Shown here: positions 1 to 10,000 of the stretch, in pieces | Numbering within the stretch: position 1 is the first letter of the stretch | Layout of the letters: each line of letters opens with the position of its first letter | Assembly (NCBI GenBank): GCA_008921705.1 | Contig: VFFE01007079.1 | Coordinates: forward strand, 625,473 to 689,472 | Length of the DNA stretch: 64,000 nucleotides | Origin: Burhinus oedicnemus | Taxonomy: Eukaryota > Chordata > Aves > Charadriiformes > Burhinidae | Reading direction: 5' to 3' | Made by a program: the position numbers and the translations under genes | Notes under the pieces: generated by a model | Told to the model about the DNA's origin: nothing | The model's database searches: none | What the model saw: the letters and a program-made list of their open reading frames with translations, nothing else

Positions 1-3000
1 CAGCTACACTGGGAAGGTACAAGGCATTGTGGTAAGCATATTCTGACCATAGAGCCTGACACAAAGAGCATAAAGAATCAAACTTTGATCAAACTTTCCA
101 AAGCAGAAGGGACGTTTTTTGACAACCTCTACAACTCCCTCTTCCCAGGAGTTACTTAGAAGTTAAACCCATACCATTGCTGTTCTCAGCCCTCCTTTTT
201 CACACCACTGCTGCAAAGCTTCTCAAGTCTTGCTGGGCATGTGGTGAGCCACTGGAGAGACACAGCAAGACAACAGGCTGAGCATTATGCACCATGCAAC
301 TGCAGGCATTCATTATGAATAAACATACATAGTGCTTCAAGAAGCACATAACCCACAAATACGGTCTGTTTGTCTCACAAACAGCAGTATCCAGAGAGAC
401 CACAAGGACTTTAAAAAAAATTTTTTTTTTAAAAATCACTTTGAAGCTAACCCTTACAATCTAGCAGTCAGACTGCCATTCTGAATATCTGACGTACTCC
501 AAAATCCCCATGCTGTGCATGATTCAGAGTAGGAACTTGAAATCTGAATGCCCAATATCCCAACTCCACGAGTCCCAACTGCTGGGCGGTTTTGGTGCTG
601 TTTCTGCGCTCCCCATCAATAGCGCATTTTAGAAAACAAAAACCAAAGAAAATACACTCTGACTTTGAAAGGCTGCAGTTTCATTCTGTTCTTGAACAGG
701 AAAATTTTTCAGAGATCATATTCCATGGGATAGGAAAGTTATTTCCCCACCCATATAATCTAATGCTCTGATGTATTATAATACTGTCTTACGCACTATT
801 TTTAGCTGAGCCAAATGTGATGAATACCGAAACAAGTGTATTACCTTATTTGTTTCGTCTTGTTTGCAGAAAGGTTTATAAAAATTCATGTCAGGACAAG
901 GATTTAGCGTTCTTCCTATGAACATCTGCAATCACATCCCCTGCAAGAGCTGACACATCTACTTACATTGATAGCTTTACTTGCAATCATTCTGATTTTC
1001 ACAGACTTTCAGTAGCTTGTAAAACTGACCCATAATGAGGGGTTTTTGCTACGCATCAGATGGAGGCTTTCAGCCTGCGTTAATGAATGTCTACCCATTC
1101 ATTTATGGTATAAAAATACTTTCAGAGTTTTCTCTTCTTATAGAAGGATTAACTCTTTGCCATCTTTGGAATATCTCCCCGCCCCCCAAATACTCAGCTT
1201 AAAAGCAAATGCAAACAACTGACAACAAAATACTACATATCTCAAAACAAACACATAGATGAAAACCAAAAGATCCTTAAAGATGATAAACTGAGCTAAA
1301 CCATGCAGATTCTGCCACCTGTCTGGGCATAGCTCAAAGGTCAGCACAGCGCTACTCAGACTCAACAAGGCAAGTCTGCCACCAAGAAAGAACGGCTCAA
1401 TGAAGGAAATAGAACTAAAACTATACTTCCAGCCTTGCAACAGCCCAGAAGTCATACCTTTTAAAGTCAAAGCTTCCTGCCGCATTATATTTATTCTGTT
1501 AACATCAAAGAGACCTTCAGGAATATAAAAGTCCTCTTCCACAGTTTACACTAACTAAAAAAAAACCCCTACAATATACAAACTCCTTCTCCACAGAGAG
1601 CTATTTAAAAATGCCAAGTGGTTTTTTTCTTTTCTTAAAGCTAGTGCATTACTCTCTTAAACAGACCTCTCCATTGCCACAGGGCCTGCAGCATTGAGCG
1701 ACACGATGCAGAGACGGCTTCACACATTGAAACATCCAACAGAAGCACACCCCGTCACCAAGTTACATGGAAAGAGTACATCCAGTCATGCAACAAGGCA
1801 GAGACAACTGGCAGAGACTGCAGCCACAGACCTGACAGCACCTCCAGCCACACGACAATGCCAACAAGGAAAACCGTGAGCTGTTAATTTCTTATTTGCA
1901 AATGTATTTTTGACAATCCAAAGCTGCACTGCATTTTGGTATTTAACCAATTTTCAGCTAGTGCATAGTGGGGAACAAAGTATTGCTTTCTTCTCAGAGA
2001 AAAAATCTAAATATAAAAGAAATCTGTTGTGTGGTATAATAGAGGCTGATCTACCTCCTCAGCAGAACTTCAACCACTTCAAAAATATGGAGTATTTGCA
2101 TATGAATGTCTTCAATGGCAATTAAGCACCTTTTGAGTTTCTACATATAGCACAGCAGTATTAATGAATTCATATCAGTGTTAACAGAATAGCCTGTGAA
2201 AAAGTAGTCCAGGAACACTCCTGTAGAAATTAAGATAATGAATTACAGAAAAAATTGATCTTTTCCACCTCCCCACTTGATTAACGTGTGATTTTATGTA
2301 CAGAGTGTATTTACATACACAACAGGAGCAACACCACATGTGTTATATTCAGAAAGCACAGGGTGCAGAAAAATGGAAGTATATAAAAAAAGTAGAGCCT
2401 GGACAGGCAGAATTCACAGCAACTAAAGTATTTCTCTGAGCAGTCTAAGTAACAACATTCAGAATTTCATCCACCACACAGCTGGATGAGCTATTCCACT
2501 AACTGCAACAGAGTTCCAGACAGAAAACCTACTCAGGAGAGGGTCTGTGGACAGTCTCTCATCTCTTTGTAGTAGTTTCTTCATATAGGACTTGACCTTT
2601 CATTAAGTTAAGTATTACAACTTCTGCTTGCATCATATCATCAGATATCTCAAATTGTAGATACCATGTACTAAGAATAAAGAAATCTACCGTACATGCA
2701 GCAGAAAAGGCATACAAGCAGACATTGAGTACAGCCTAGCACCTCAATTCTTACAGCAGCCAAGGACTCCAAGTTTTAAATAAGCATATCTTAGCCATTA
2801 TTTTGTTAAAAAAAAAAGAGAGTTTAGTATGAAAAAAATACTACCGTAACAAATTATTGCCATTTATTTTTCATATGGATCCCTATTGATTTCCCTAATG
2901 CCAATTCAGGATTATGTTACATCTTTAAACAAAGGTAGCAGTTAAAAGCTCTCCTAATTTTCAGGTTTCTTGTTTAATTTTTAGTGTGGATGTCAAAAAA

Positions 3001-4370
3001 AACCCCACGACTAAGCAATGTGCTTCCCTGTTTAAAGGCAGTACTAAAGATGAGTGGATAAATTCAGATTCTCCTCATTTATAAGAAATACAAAAAAATA
3101 TATTCCCTTCCCAATTTCAATGCAGAAATCAGCTCCCTCCACTGACAGAAGCAACAAGATGTAGCACTGCTGACCCCAGACTTCAGTCACAGTACGTCTT
3201 TATTGCACTACAGTAGCTAAAGAAAGCACGCACTGCTAAAATAGCCTTTGGAAAAACATCTTCGCATATGGAATTTGTCTGGCATAGGCTTGACTGAACA
3301 TCCACTGCAGAAGGTGCCTATGGCAGGAGTACAGTGTTCTGGATAACCTTTTGAGTAGCAGCTCCAACCCTCGTGTAAGCTGGACAGTGAGAAAGCCACC
3401 AACTGTCCCAAAGATATAGGAAGAAGCGGCCTTTTCTTCCCTATTCCATTACCTGAATTGAGAAGAAAAGGGATAAAAGGAAAATCCAGGTCTTTATGCT
3501 TCATATGTGAAATACAGTTAACCAGCAGATCGGCAGCTCTCACAACCCCCTTGATCTGCTTTCCTGCTTCTCTTCTACCCACTCACCGCAGCTCCACTGA
3601 TGATATCTGAACTGTCCCCATGTGCGATAACCGACACGTGAGGAAGGCACGCTGGCATGGGGGAGCTGAGGGGGAGAGCCATCAAGTGAAAATGCTGCCA
3701 GAGGAAGAGAACAACAAAGAGGTAAGAGATTGTTTGATTTAGACACGTATTTGAAGAGGACCCAGGAGGGTGCTGAAAGTAGTTGGAGAATCAGAGAGCA
3801 TTTAGAAGCAGGAAACAAGCTTCAATTTCATCTCAATGAGGTAGCTCAGGGGAAACACGAAAAACATTACTTCTCTCACATAGCATGGCAAGTCTGGTCT
3901 CCATGCAATGCGTCCACAGCTGCGGACCAATTTGTTGCTACTTTTTCAAATGTCACACCATCTCCCCAGACATGCTGGGCCACCGTCCCGCATATCAGAG
4001 ATACAGGCGTACGCACGGCGAGGTCAGGCAGGCTGCTTCGCTCACCCCATCTCATGCACAGCGAGCCAAAGGACCTAAACTCACTGCGCATGCAGCAAAG
4101 CATGCGGTGAGACAGAGAAGGTGGTCTTTGTATTGCTTTGTCAAAAAAATAATCTTTAGCCTTTGGCACAGGGCAGCAAGGCAGCTCGCCTCTGTACCTC
4201 TGGTACAGCTTTGGAGCTCTGAACCACACAGCAGCTCAGTGCCTCGGCAACAATATGTAACACATAAAGGAAGGAGGAAAGACTGCAGCTTTTTTTGGTT
4301 TGGGTTTTTAAGACTAACTGATGTCATTGGGGAGAAAAACCAGGCAAGCTTGAGTACAGAAGCCCCTCAG
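1..4370. other. Gene-free AT-rich left flank
   Basis: This stretch is AT-rich with many short A and T runs. All frames are broken by stops except for chance frames of up to about 130 codons that I do not recognise. The only exon-like structure is the minus-strand candidate at 1458-1554. GC content rises gradually from about 3.9 kb towards the CpG island, and CpG-bearing words appear from about 3990. No transposon could be identified by eye. Confidence 0.6.
1458..1554 (-). other. Candidate non-coding exon on the minus strand
   Basis: Read on the minus strand, a run of nine T followed by AG (AG at 1556-1555) is a good splice acceptor. About 97 bases later AAAAG meets GTATGA, a good donor with its GT at 1457-1456. 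All three frames of this 97-base unit contain stops, so if it is real it belongs to a non-coding RNA or a UTR. It lies about 2.8 kb downstream, in minus-strand sense, of the donor at the CpG island, so it could be the next exon of a leftward transcript. This is inference from splice motifs alone; such pairs also arise by chance. Confidence 0.2.
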
Positions 4371-4380
4371 TTGTACTCAC

Positions 4381-4950
4381 CTCACCTGAGGAGTGGGGCA
4401 GGGCCACCCAGGGGACAGGTACGAGCAGACACCCCCACACAAAGAGGGGAACCACAACAGCCAGCGACCCCAAAATCCAGGCGTTTACTGTAGAAGGTGC
4501 TGCCAGAGACTGGCCGGGGGCTACATGAGGCTCTGCCACGCCTCTGGAGCCACTCAAGGGATGCTACAGAGATGGCTGCTAGCACAGTGATACAGCCAAA
4601 GGTAGCCGGTAAGTTAACCAGGCACGGTGAAACACTGGCATGGCCCTGGCTCCACTCGCCTTCCTCACAGAAAAAATGAAGAGACCACCTGTGGGTTCCC
4701 CTGACCCACCTGCGCACTCCAGTGGCTCACCCGGCTCCAATGGCTCACTCGCCGGCACCAGCTGCTCCCCTCTCCCGCCTGCTCCTGGGGGCGGGCAGCC
4801 CCTCGTCAGCCCAGCCCGAGGAAAGCCAAACCCCCACCCGCCGCAGTCGCTGTCCCCGTCCCCGCTTTCGGCTGGAGCAGCCAGCCCTGCGCCGAGGCCC
4901 CGGCGGTCGGGCGAGGCGGGGGCAGCGGCAGGCTCCCCGCTCATTTATAG
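4381..4950 (-). other. Candidate first exon of a leftward transcript
   Basis: The minus strand of the CpG island ends in two overlapping donor sites: CAG|GTGAGG (exon end 4386) and GAG|GTGAGT (exon end 4381), the second a near-perfect match to the donor consensus. The sequence between these donors and the island centre is GC-rich, and several overlapping minus-strand frames stay open for 70-120 codons, as expected by chance at this GC level. One of them carries a hydrophobic stretch at about 4395-4475, but no family is recognised. The transcription start is not defined; the upper limit given is an estimate. Confidence 0.3.
4944..4950 (+). promoter_or_regulatory. TATA-like element in the CpG island
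   Basis: TTTATAG stands out as an AT patch in very GC-rich sequence. If it works, plus-strand transcription would begin near 4975, which would place the ATG codons at 5019 and 5110 in the first exon. Most CpG-island promoters do not need a TATA box, so this is suggestive only. Confidence 0.25.
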
Positions 4951-5018
4951 CCCCTCGCACCCCCTCCTGTGCAGTGAGGGAAGGCAGGGGGCGGCGGGGC
5001 CGCGCCGCGCCGTCGGCC

Positions 5019-5168
5019 ATGGTGAAGCAAACGCTTCAGAAGGGCGTTTGCGGCCTCGGCGGGGCTGGAGCCGGCGGGAGGAGTGCGGCGGGCCGAGCGG
5101 CGGGGTGTGATGGCGGGCAGGCCATACACCGACCCCATCGGCCTCCGTTTTGTAAGATTTCTGTGTAG
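5019..5168 (+). other. Short frame with strong start context; possible first exon
   Basis: ATG at 5019 has G at -3 and G at +4 and opens 49 codons ending at TAG just after 5165; the unspliced peptide begins MVKQTLQKG and is rich in Gly, Ala and Arg. A splice donor TTTT|GTAAGA at 5151/5152 falls inside it. A second ATG at 5110 in another frame gives 14 codons (starting MAGRPYTDP) that reach the same donor exactly at a codon boundary. Neither peptide matches a family I know. The best reading is a 5' exon, coding potential unproven, of a rightward transcript from the CpG island. Confidence 0.25.
5027..5051 (+). repeat. GC-rich hairpin just after the candidate start codon
   Basis: GCAAACGC at 5027-5034 is perfectly complementary to GCGTTTGC at 5044-5051, giving an 8-bp stem with a 9-base loop. 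It lies six bases after the ATG at 5019, inside the candidate first exon. In RNA it could slow scanning ribosomes. A stem of this length can occur by chance in GC-rich DNA. Confidence 0.45.
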
Positions 5169-6900
5169 AAAAGGAGCTGAAATTGTCATGAAGGAAAAAC
5201 ACTGCAGCTCCTTTATAGTACCTGGTGCCTGCTGTGGCCTTCAGCCCTTGGGACATGCCAGATTTGAAGGAGCACGGGTGTCACTTCAGAGACCACGGGT
5301 GACGCTGACAGCCCCCACTGCCATTACTGTGGTGGTTATGGGCCCACGGTTTTGAGGGTTTGGGTTTTGTAGCAGTCCCATCAGATCCTTGGAAAAAATA
5401 AGTGAGGATTGGAAGTGTGAAAGCAAAAATAAATGGAAATCTCCTGGGATTCCAACAGATTCCCCGCAGGAATCCTCTGTCAGGTGACCTGCGCTGGCCA
5501 GGGTGCGGGGCTGAGGTAGTGCAACCAGTGATGGAGGAGTTTTGAAACAGCAACACAACGTTAACAAAGCCCAAAAGCATGAAAGCACTGTGGCAGTTTT
5601 CCGCATAAAGCCTGAGATGTATGCTCTTATACCAACAAAATGCATTTGTTAAGTAAAATCATTTTCCCTTCTCTTTAAACAGAGTGGGGGAAGGGAGGCT
5701 TAAAATATAACTCAAATGGCTTAAAACACAGCTCATACTTCCAGTGCTCATTACCAGAATTATACATTTCGTGTCTGGCTGTACAGTACGATAGATGGAA
5801 TTTTTTTCCTACTTCCTGCAAAACAACATTTGCTTATTCAACTGCCTTTTAGCAATGGGTATAATCATAATCCCAAGTGACATATGCAGTGAGAGCAACT
5901 GACTACTTTCGCTCTCTCCAGCACTTTATTTCTAGAGATGCTGTGTTTAATTAGCTCCACAGTAGTCAGAGGAGCAAACGGGTCACCTCTATGTCAAATC
6001 TCTGATAGTCATCTTCCTCACCACCACCCCCACCCACTTGGTTTATTTTACTGTTTTGCTTCTGTTTGCATGCTACAAGTAAGGTCATTAGTGTCAGATA
6101 GCTTTTTGTTTCTGTGTTATGTTCCTGAATTTCTGCACTTTGGGAAAGGGAGTGAAATAAACTGTGAATTCCAGCACACAGCATCTGTGTAAGGGAGGGA
6201 ACATTGCATACAAATTCTATATTCAAACTGAATGTCACCAGAATTCTCTGAACAGATGACATCATAAGTATTGGAAAATAGTGAGAGTTAGGAACCTATA
6301 TGAATTTTATTTTTGTCTGGATTCCAAAATATGTGGGGTCACCCAAAGCCTTCTCCTGTACCAACTCATCTTTTCTCTTTTTCTGCAGATAGACAAGCAG
6401 GGAGGCAGAGGACAGGAACAGGATGCATTTCCAAATTTAAGCTGCACGTAAGCCACAGAACTGAGGGAAGCAGTTTGCAGTCACTGACGTTGTGGCAAGG
6501 CCCAAGTGACCCAAGTCCAGTCTGGAATATGACCAGGGTCATGCCTCTTTGCCTGTGTTTCTACTGCTCAATTTTCTAATTTAGATAGCAATCCTTTTGG
6601 CAATCCTCTTGTACAGTGGAGATCCATCTGCAAAGCTATTACTGTTTTGAAATCAGGTGTTACTCTTGAAAGACAAGCAATGTTTTGTAACACTTGCAAG
6701 TAACCAATGTCTTTTTCAACTTCAGTATTTCATCAGTAAAGACCATGATAGACATATCCCACATGTTACAGTTTTGCATGTTACGTCTGTAATTTCACTA
6801 CCGTTATATTATGTAGAAGTTAAGTTTGGTAAGTATTTGTAAAAACAGCTGAGAAAGGTATGCAAATATTTCCTATTTTTATATACTTTTTAAAGTGGAT
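5160..6900. other. Non-coding stretch after the CpG island
   Basis: GC content falls back quickly after 5350. The segment has only short frames and no transposon I can name. Its one notable part is the candidate exon at 6389-6447. A polyadenylation-type AATAAA occurs at about 5428, too common in AT-rich DNA to mean much. Confidence 0.5.
6389..6447 (+). other. Candidate 59-base exon on the plus strand
   Basis: A long pyrimidine tract (about 6364-6386) ends in CAG at 6386-6388, a strong splice acceptor. Fifty-nine bases later CAC meets GTAAGC (GT at 6448-6449), a good donor. The unit is open in at least two frames, including the one reached from the ATG at 5110 and the one reached from the ATG at 5019 through the donor at 5152. 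It is therefore the best candidate second exon for a rightward transcript. No protein family is recognised; evidence is motif-based only. Confidence 0.25.
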
Positions 6901-6919
6901 TTCGATGTTTGACAACCAA

Positions 6920-6997
6920 CCTCAGCTGCTGGTATAGACAGATCTCCACTGATCTCAAGGCAGCCACACTAATCTATGCAAGCTGACTCTCTGGCCC
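6920..6997 (+). repeat. Palindromic ancient repeat, copy A
   Basis: The segment runs from CCTCAGCTG through a centre resembling CTCCACTGATCTCAAGG to CTATGCAAGCTGACTCTCTGGCCC. I recognise it as an eroded copy of a roughly 80-bp near-palindromic repeat common in turtles, crocodilians and birds, in which CCTCAGCTGGTGTAAAT at the left mirrors ATTTACACCAGCTGAGG at the right around a TTGACTTCAATGG core. A second copy lies at 20109-20186. The family name is not certain to me. Erosion implies an old insertion. Confidence 0.6.
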
Positions 6998-7502
6998 ACC
7001 TGTCTCTATTTATCCATTGAATAGTAACTGCACAGGCCATAGCAAATGTGAATTGCTCCTGCAGTGTCTAATATGCCTCATTTAGTAGGTTATATCTGAA
7101 AACTTTTCACAAAATGTAGGGAAAATTCCCTCTCAGATGGTGCTATGACCTTTTTACATGCTGTTCAGTGAACCATCTCTTGCAGAATTGCCTAGACTTG
7201 GGGGTTTTTTTTGTTTACCTATCAAGAAAGGTCAGTCTTTCTGCATTGTGTTAACTTATCATTTGACTCCTTGCTTCCCATCTCTTTGAAGCTGTGTTTT
7301 TTCTTCTGTCATAAAACTTATATCTGTATTTTTCACTATGAAATGAAATAGAAGTTATTTGTCTCCGTTGTATGACAATAGGAGCCATCATGTTTCTTCC
7401 TGTGAAGGTCACATGTTACAGCATGATTGGGGTGCTTCTTCCCTGAAAGAGAGCTAATGCATGGTACATCTGATAAAAGCTGTCTGGGACTGCTGGTATA
7501 TG

Positions 7503-7556
7503 TACCCAAGTACCCGAGGGCTATAATCAGTACCCGAGGATGATCAGTACCCAAGG
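7503..7556 (+). repeat. Short imperfect tandem repeat of TACCCRAGG
   Basis: The nonamer TACCCGAGG or TACCCAAG(G) occurs four times within 54 bases, beginning at 7503, 7511, 7531 and 7548. The later copies are preceded by CAG. The spacing is irregular (8, 20 and 17 bases), so this is a small degenerate minisatellite rather than a clean array. Confidence 0.65.
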
Positions 7557-8965
7557 ACTCTGGCCTCTTCCAACATACTGACATTTATATGTAAGATAAA
7601 TTAAGACCGCAGGAAGCCAGGGACTTCTCTAAGATTCAGGATTCAAGGAGAGTAGAAGGTTTTAAAAGGGTTTAAATCAGATAATGAACTTCCTGTGCAA
7701 TACCAATCCTATAAAAATACACAATGATGTCTTTGAACCATTATTGTTTGTGGGTATTTTTCACATCCTTCCAGCTCATGTAGGCTGATGACATAGGCTG
7801 ATGTGATATGAACATGAAATGTACTGGCAAGTAGCAGGAAATACCCCTTTATGATGATCCACAATAGGTACAAATCATTCCAGCTCAGGCTCAGATAGCC
7901 TCAATCCAGGCAAAACTCTAGAACACATTCTTTTAGCTCTGGTGGTCCCTGCTCTGTTAAGCAGAAGGACAGTCATTGCACACAGTCATCATATTAAACT
8001 ACAACAGGAAAGAAGGTTTGAAATACCATCATTTTGAGTGTTTCAGCACTAGCCAAAAAGAATGACAAGATTCACACAGAAGCCTTGGAGGTTTAATGGA
8101 TTAGTCCAGGTGATATTGGGGCTGCAACTTGAGACTACTGTTAGTAGCCAAACCATTTAATTTAAAATTATTTATGCATATAGTGTAAGAAGACAGTCAA
8201 CGCAGTAAGGATGTGTTCCTCTAAAAAAGACCATCTAAACAGGAGGCTCAGACAGCGCAAGTGCCATGAACCAGGAATGATTTAAAAAATTAGCAGCTGT
8301 TATGCTTCATTCTTAGTTGAAAGTGATTGTACCAGTGAATACCAAGGAGGGAAAGGCCAAGCTCAATACATTCACAATTACAGATACCTTGCCAACCTTT
8401 CTTAATGCCAGAAGTTGAAGTGGTGAAATTTTTAAACATAAAATATGTATTGTTTACAAGCTTCGTGGGGTCAAACAGTTTCGGAAGTTGTTTAATGCAT
8501 CTCAGCTCAAGCTCCAGATACAACCAGAAACATTATTCAGTATTTAAATCTTGCTATTCCTAACATTTTAGAGATGCTGTTTTACATTATGTGTATTTAA
8601 CCTTCCACTCTGCAAATGATTCACCACTTGGCAGGCCCATTTATAACAAGTGAAAAAAAAAAGTGTAAGTTTTTTATTCTGTTTTTTCCTGTTCTACTTA
8701 GAAACAGTCCATTAGGAAACATGTTTTTTCTTTAAAGAGTGAAATTAAAAGTCAGGCATGAATTGTATTAAACTGAATATCCAAGGTTCTCTTTCTTACT
8801 GTGGTGTGCTTGTGAATCAAGCTACAACGATTGTCAAAATCTGTGGAGTCATACTTCCCAAAGAGATGGCCAAAATCAGTAGGTTTAAAGTTAAGCATGA
8901 TAAACATATGTATTTGTGTTCAAGGCACTTGAAAGCTGAAGATTTATTTCAGAGGGGAATCAGGA

Positions 8966-8987
8966 ACTGTAGAATTAATTCTACAGT
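8966..8987. repeat. Perfect 22-bp palindrome
   Basis: ACTGTAGAATT is followed at once by its exact reverse complement AATTCTACAGT, giving 22 bp of perfect dyad symmetry with no spacer. It lies in AT-rich non-coding sequence about 30 bases before an AATAAA hexamer. It may be a binding site for a dimeric factor, a hairpin, or the trace of an old inverted duplication. Confidence 0.85.
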
Positions 8988-9127
8988 GCAAGTTGTCCTT
9001 CCAGCCCAACTGAAATAAACATTTTCTTAAAATATTTTTTTTTTCTGAATTTCAGGTACAAGGTATGTTTTGTACATGGGAGCAAAAGCTAAGCAATTTG
9101 CAGTCATTTCTCACTGTCAGCTGTTTT

Positions 9128-9240
9128 CAGAGGACTAACATGGTGTAGCAGCCAAAGCGTTAAACCAGGACCCAGCATGCCAGTGCTCTATTCCCGGCTG
9201 TTTCACAATGATTTGCAAGCACAGATACATCTCACATCTA
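9128..9240 (+). mobile_element. MIR/CORE-SINE-like remnant, 5' half
   Basis: The order of words matches the 5' half of the MIR family: GTGTAGCAGCCAAAGCGTTA, then ACCAGGACCCAGCATGCCAG, then CTATTCCCGGCTGTTTCAC, then a stretch resembling the tRNA-unrelated core. MIR elements are tRNA-derived SINEs mobilised by L2 in ancient amniotes and are inactive today. Divergence is heavy, so the edges are approximate. Confidence 0.6.
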
Positions 9241-9882
9241 CCAGAATTCCCCAGGGTAGTGTGGTGAAGTCTGGTCTAGAAAGAAAGACAACTAATTGGG
9301 CAGAGATTGCAAAAACACTTAGGGATAGGTGGCTCTCTCCCTCTGCCCCAACCCATATCAAGCTAAAGAAAATATCAAATAGAAAGGAGCTATGTATGGG
9401 AAGAAAATAAGCATATGTTTTGGTTAATAATTTATAGAAGGTTCACATTACATCTAGTCAAGGTCTAGATGTCCCCTCCTCTCACATTCATGTGAAATTA
9501 CTTTATTTACTACTTAACTTAGCCTAGAAAGGCACTTCTGTCATAACCTAAAGTTCTGGCAATTGCCCCTGATTGTTCAAAACAAGCTTTAAATTACAGT
9601 TTAATGAACTGTCCATGACGCAGGAAAGGGAAGAAGAGAAGTATCTATGTGCTGAACTGTTGTGTGATACGTAACTCTCTTTAGGCACAGGAGTAGAAAT
9701 GAATGGAGATGAAGAAGAGAGCAGTAATCTGCCAAGCACTCCTCCTCTGTTATGAAATGGGGTCAGGGCTTCTTTTACTGCATACCTGTACAGTGCCTCA
9801 CATGAAAAGGCTGAGACTTTTTTCAGTTTTACAGAAATTTTTAAATTTCCTGAGGTTGGGACTCTCAGCAGTGCTAAAATTT

Positions 9883-9907
9883 AAAACAAAACAAAACAAA
9901 ACAAAAC
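9883..9907 (+). repeat. (AAAAC)5 microsatellite
   Basis: Five perfect tandem copies of AAAAC. The tract could be a simple repeat or an old A-rich tail; no transposon body is recognisable immediately upstream. Confidence 0.95.
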
Positions 9908-9922
9908 AGGTTTTGTTGATTA

Positions 9923-10000
9923 TTTCATAGAACCATCTCTTACAATCAGAGATGAAAGATAATAATGATTTCATAGAGCCATCTCTTACAATCAGAAATG
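9923..10000 (+). repeat. 32-bp direct repeat, period 46
   Basis: TTTCATAGAACCATCTCTTA and the following 12 bases (9923-9954) recur at 9969-10000 with only two differences, both A/G transitions. The two copies are separated by 14 bases. This is a local duplication sixteen bases after the (AAAAC)5 tract, and it is recent compared with the eroded repeats nearby. Confidence 0.9.

Larger units (their letters stand above)
4380..5150. promoter_or_regulatory. CpG island, probable divergent promoter
   Basis: This is the only clearly CpG-rich segment of the window, densest from about 4750 to 5120, inside otherwise AT-rich DNA. It holds Sp1-type GC boxes at 4787-4796 and 4987-4994 and a TATA-like TTTATAG at 4944-4950 on the plus strand. 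Strong donor motifs face outward on both strands (minus GT at 4380-4379, plus GT at 5152-5153). Unmethylated islands of this size in vertebrates usually mark promoters. Two outward donors suggest transcription in both directions. The gene or genes served are not recognisable here; a long non-coding RNA pair is as likely as a protein gene with distant exons. Confidence 0.7.
7003..9120. other. Gene-free stretch with small repeats
   Basis: AT-rich sequence with short frames only. It contains the small repeat cluster at 7503-7556 and, near its right end, the perfect palindrome at 8966-8987. An 86-codon frame (8758-9018) ends directly against an AATAAA and a T-rich tract but resembles nothing I know. 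Confidence 0.5.

Noticed and set aside
3885..4493. 202-codon plus-strand frame before the CpG island
   Set aside because: Rising GC lowers stop frequency here, and the opposite strand is open over much of the same interval. No domain is visible.
8758..9018. 86-codon frame ending at an AATAAA
   Set aside because: Start and stop context look like a tiny terminal exon, but there is no similarity, no acceptor fitting the frame, and AATAAA is common in AT-rich DNA.
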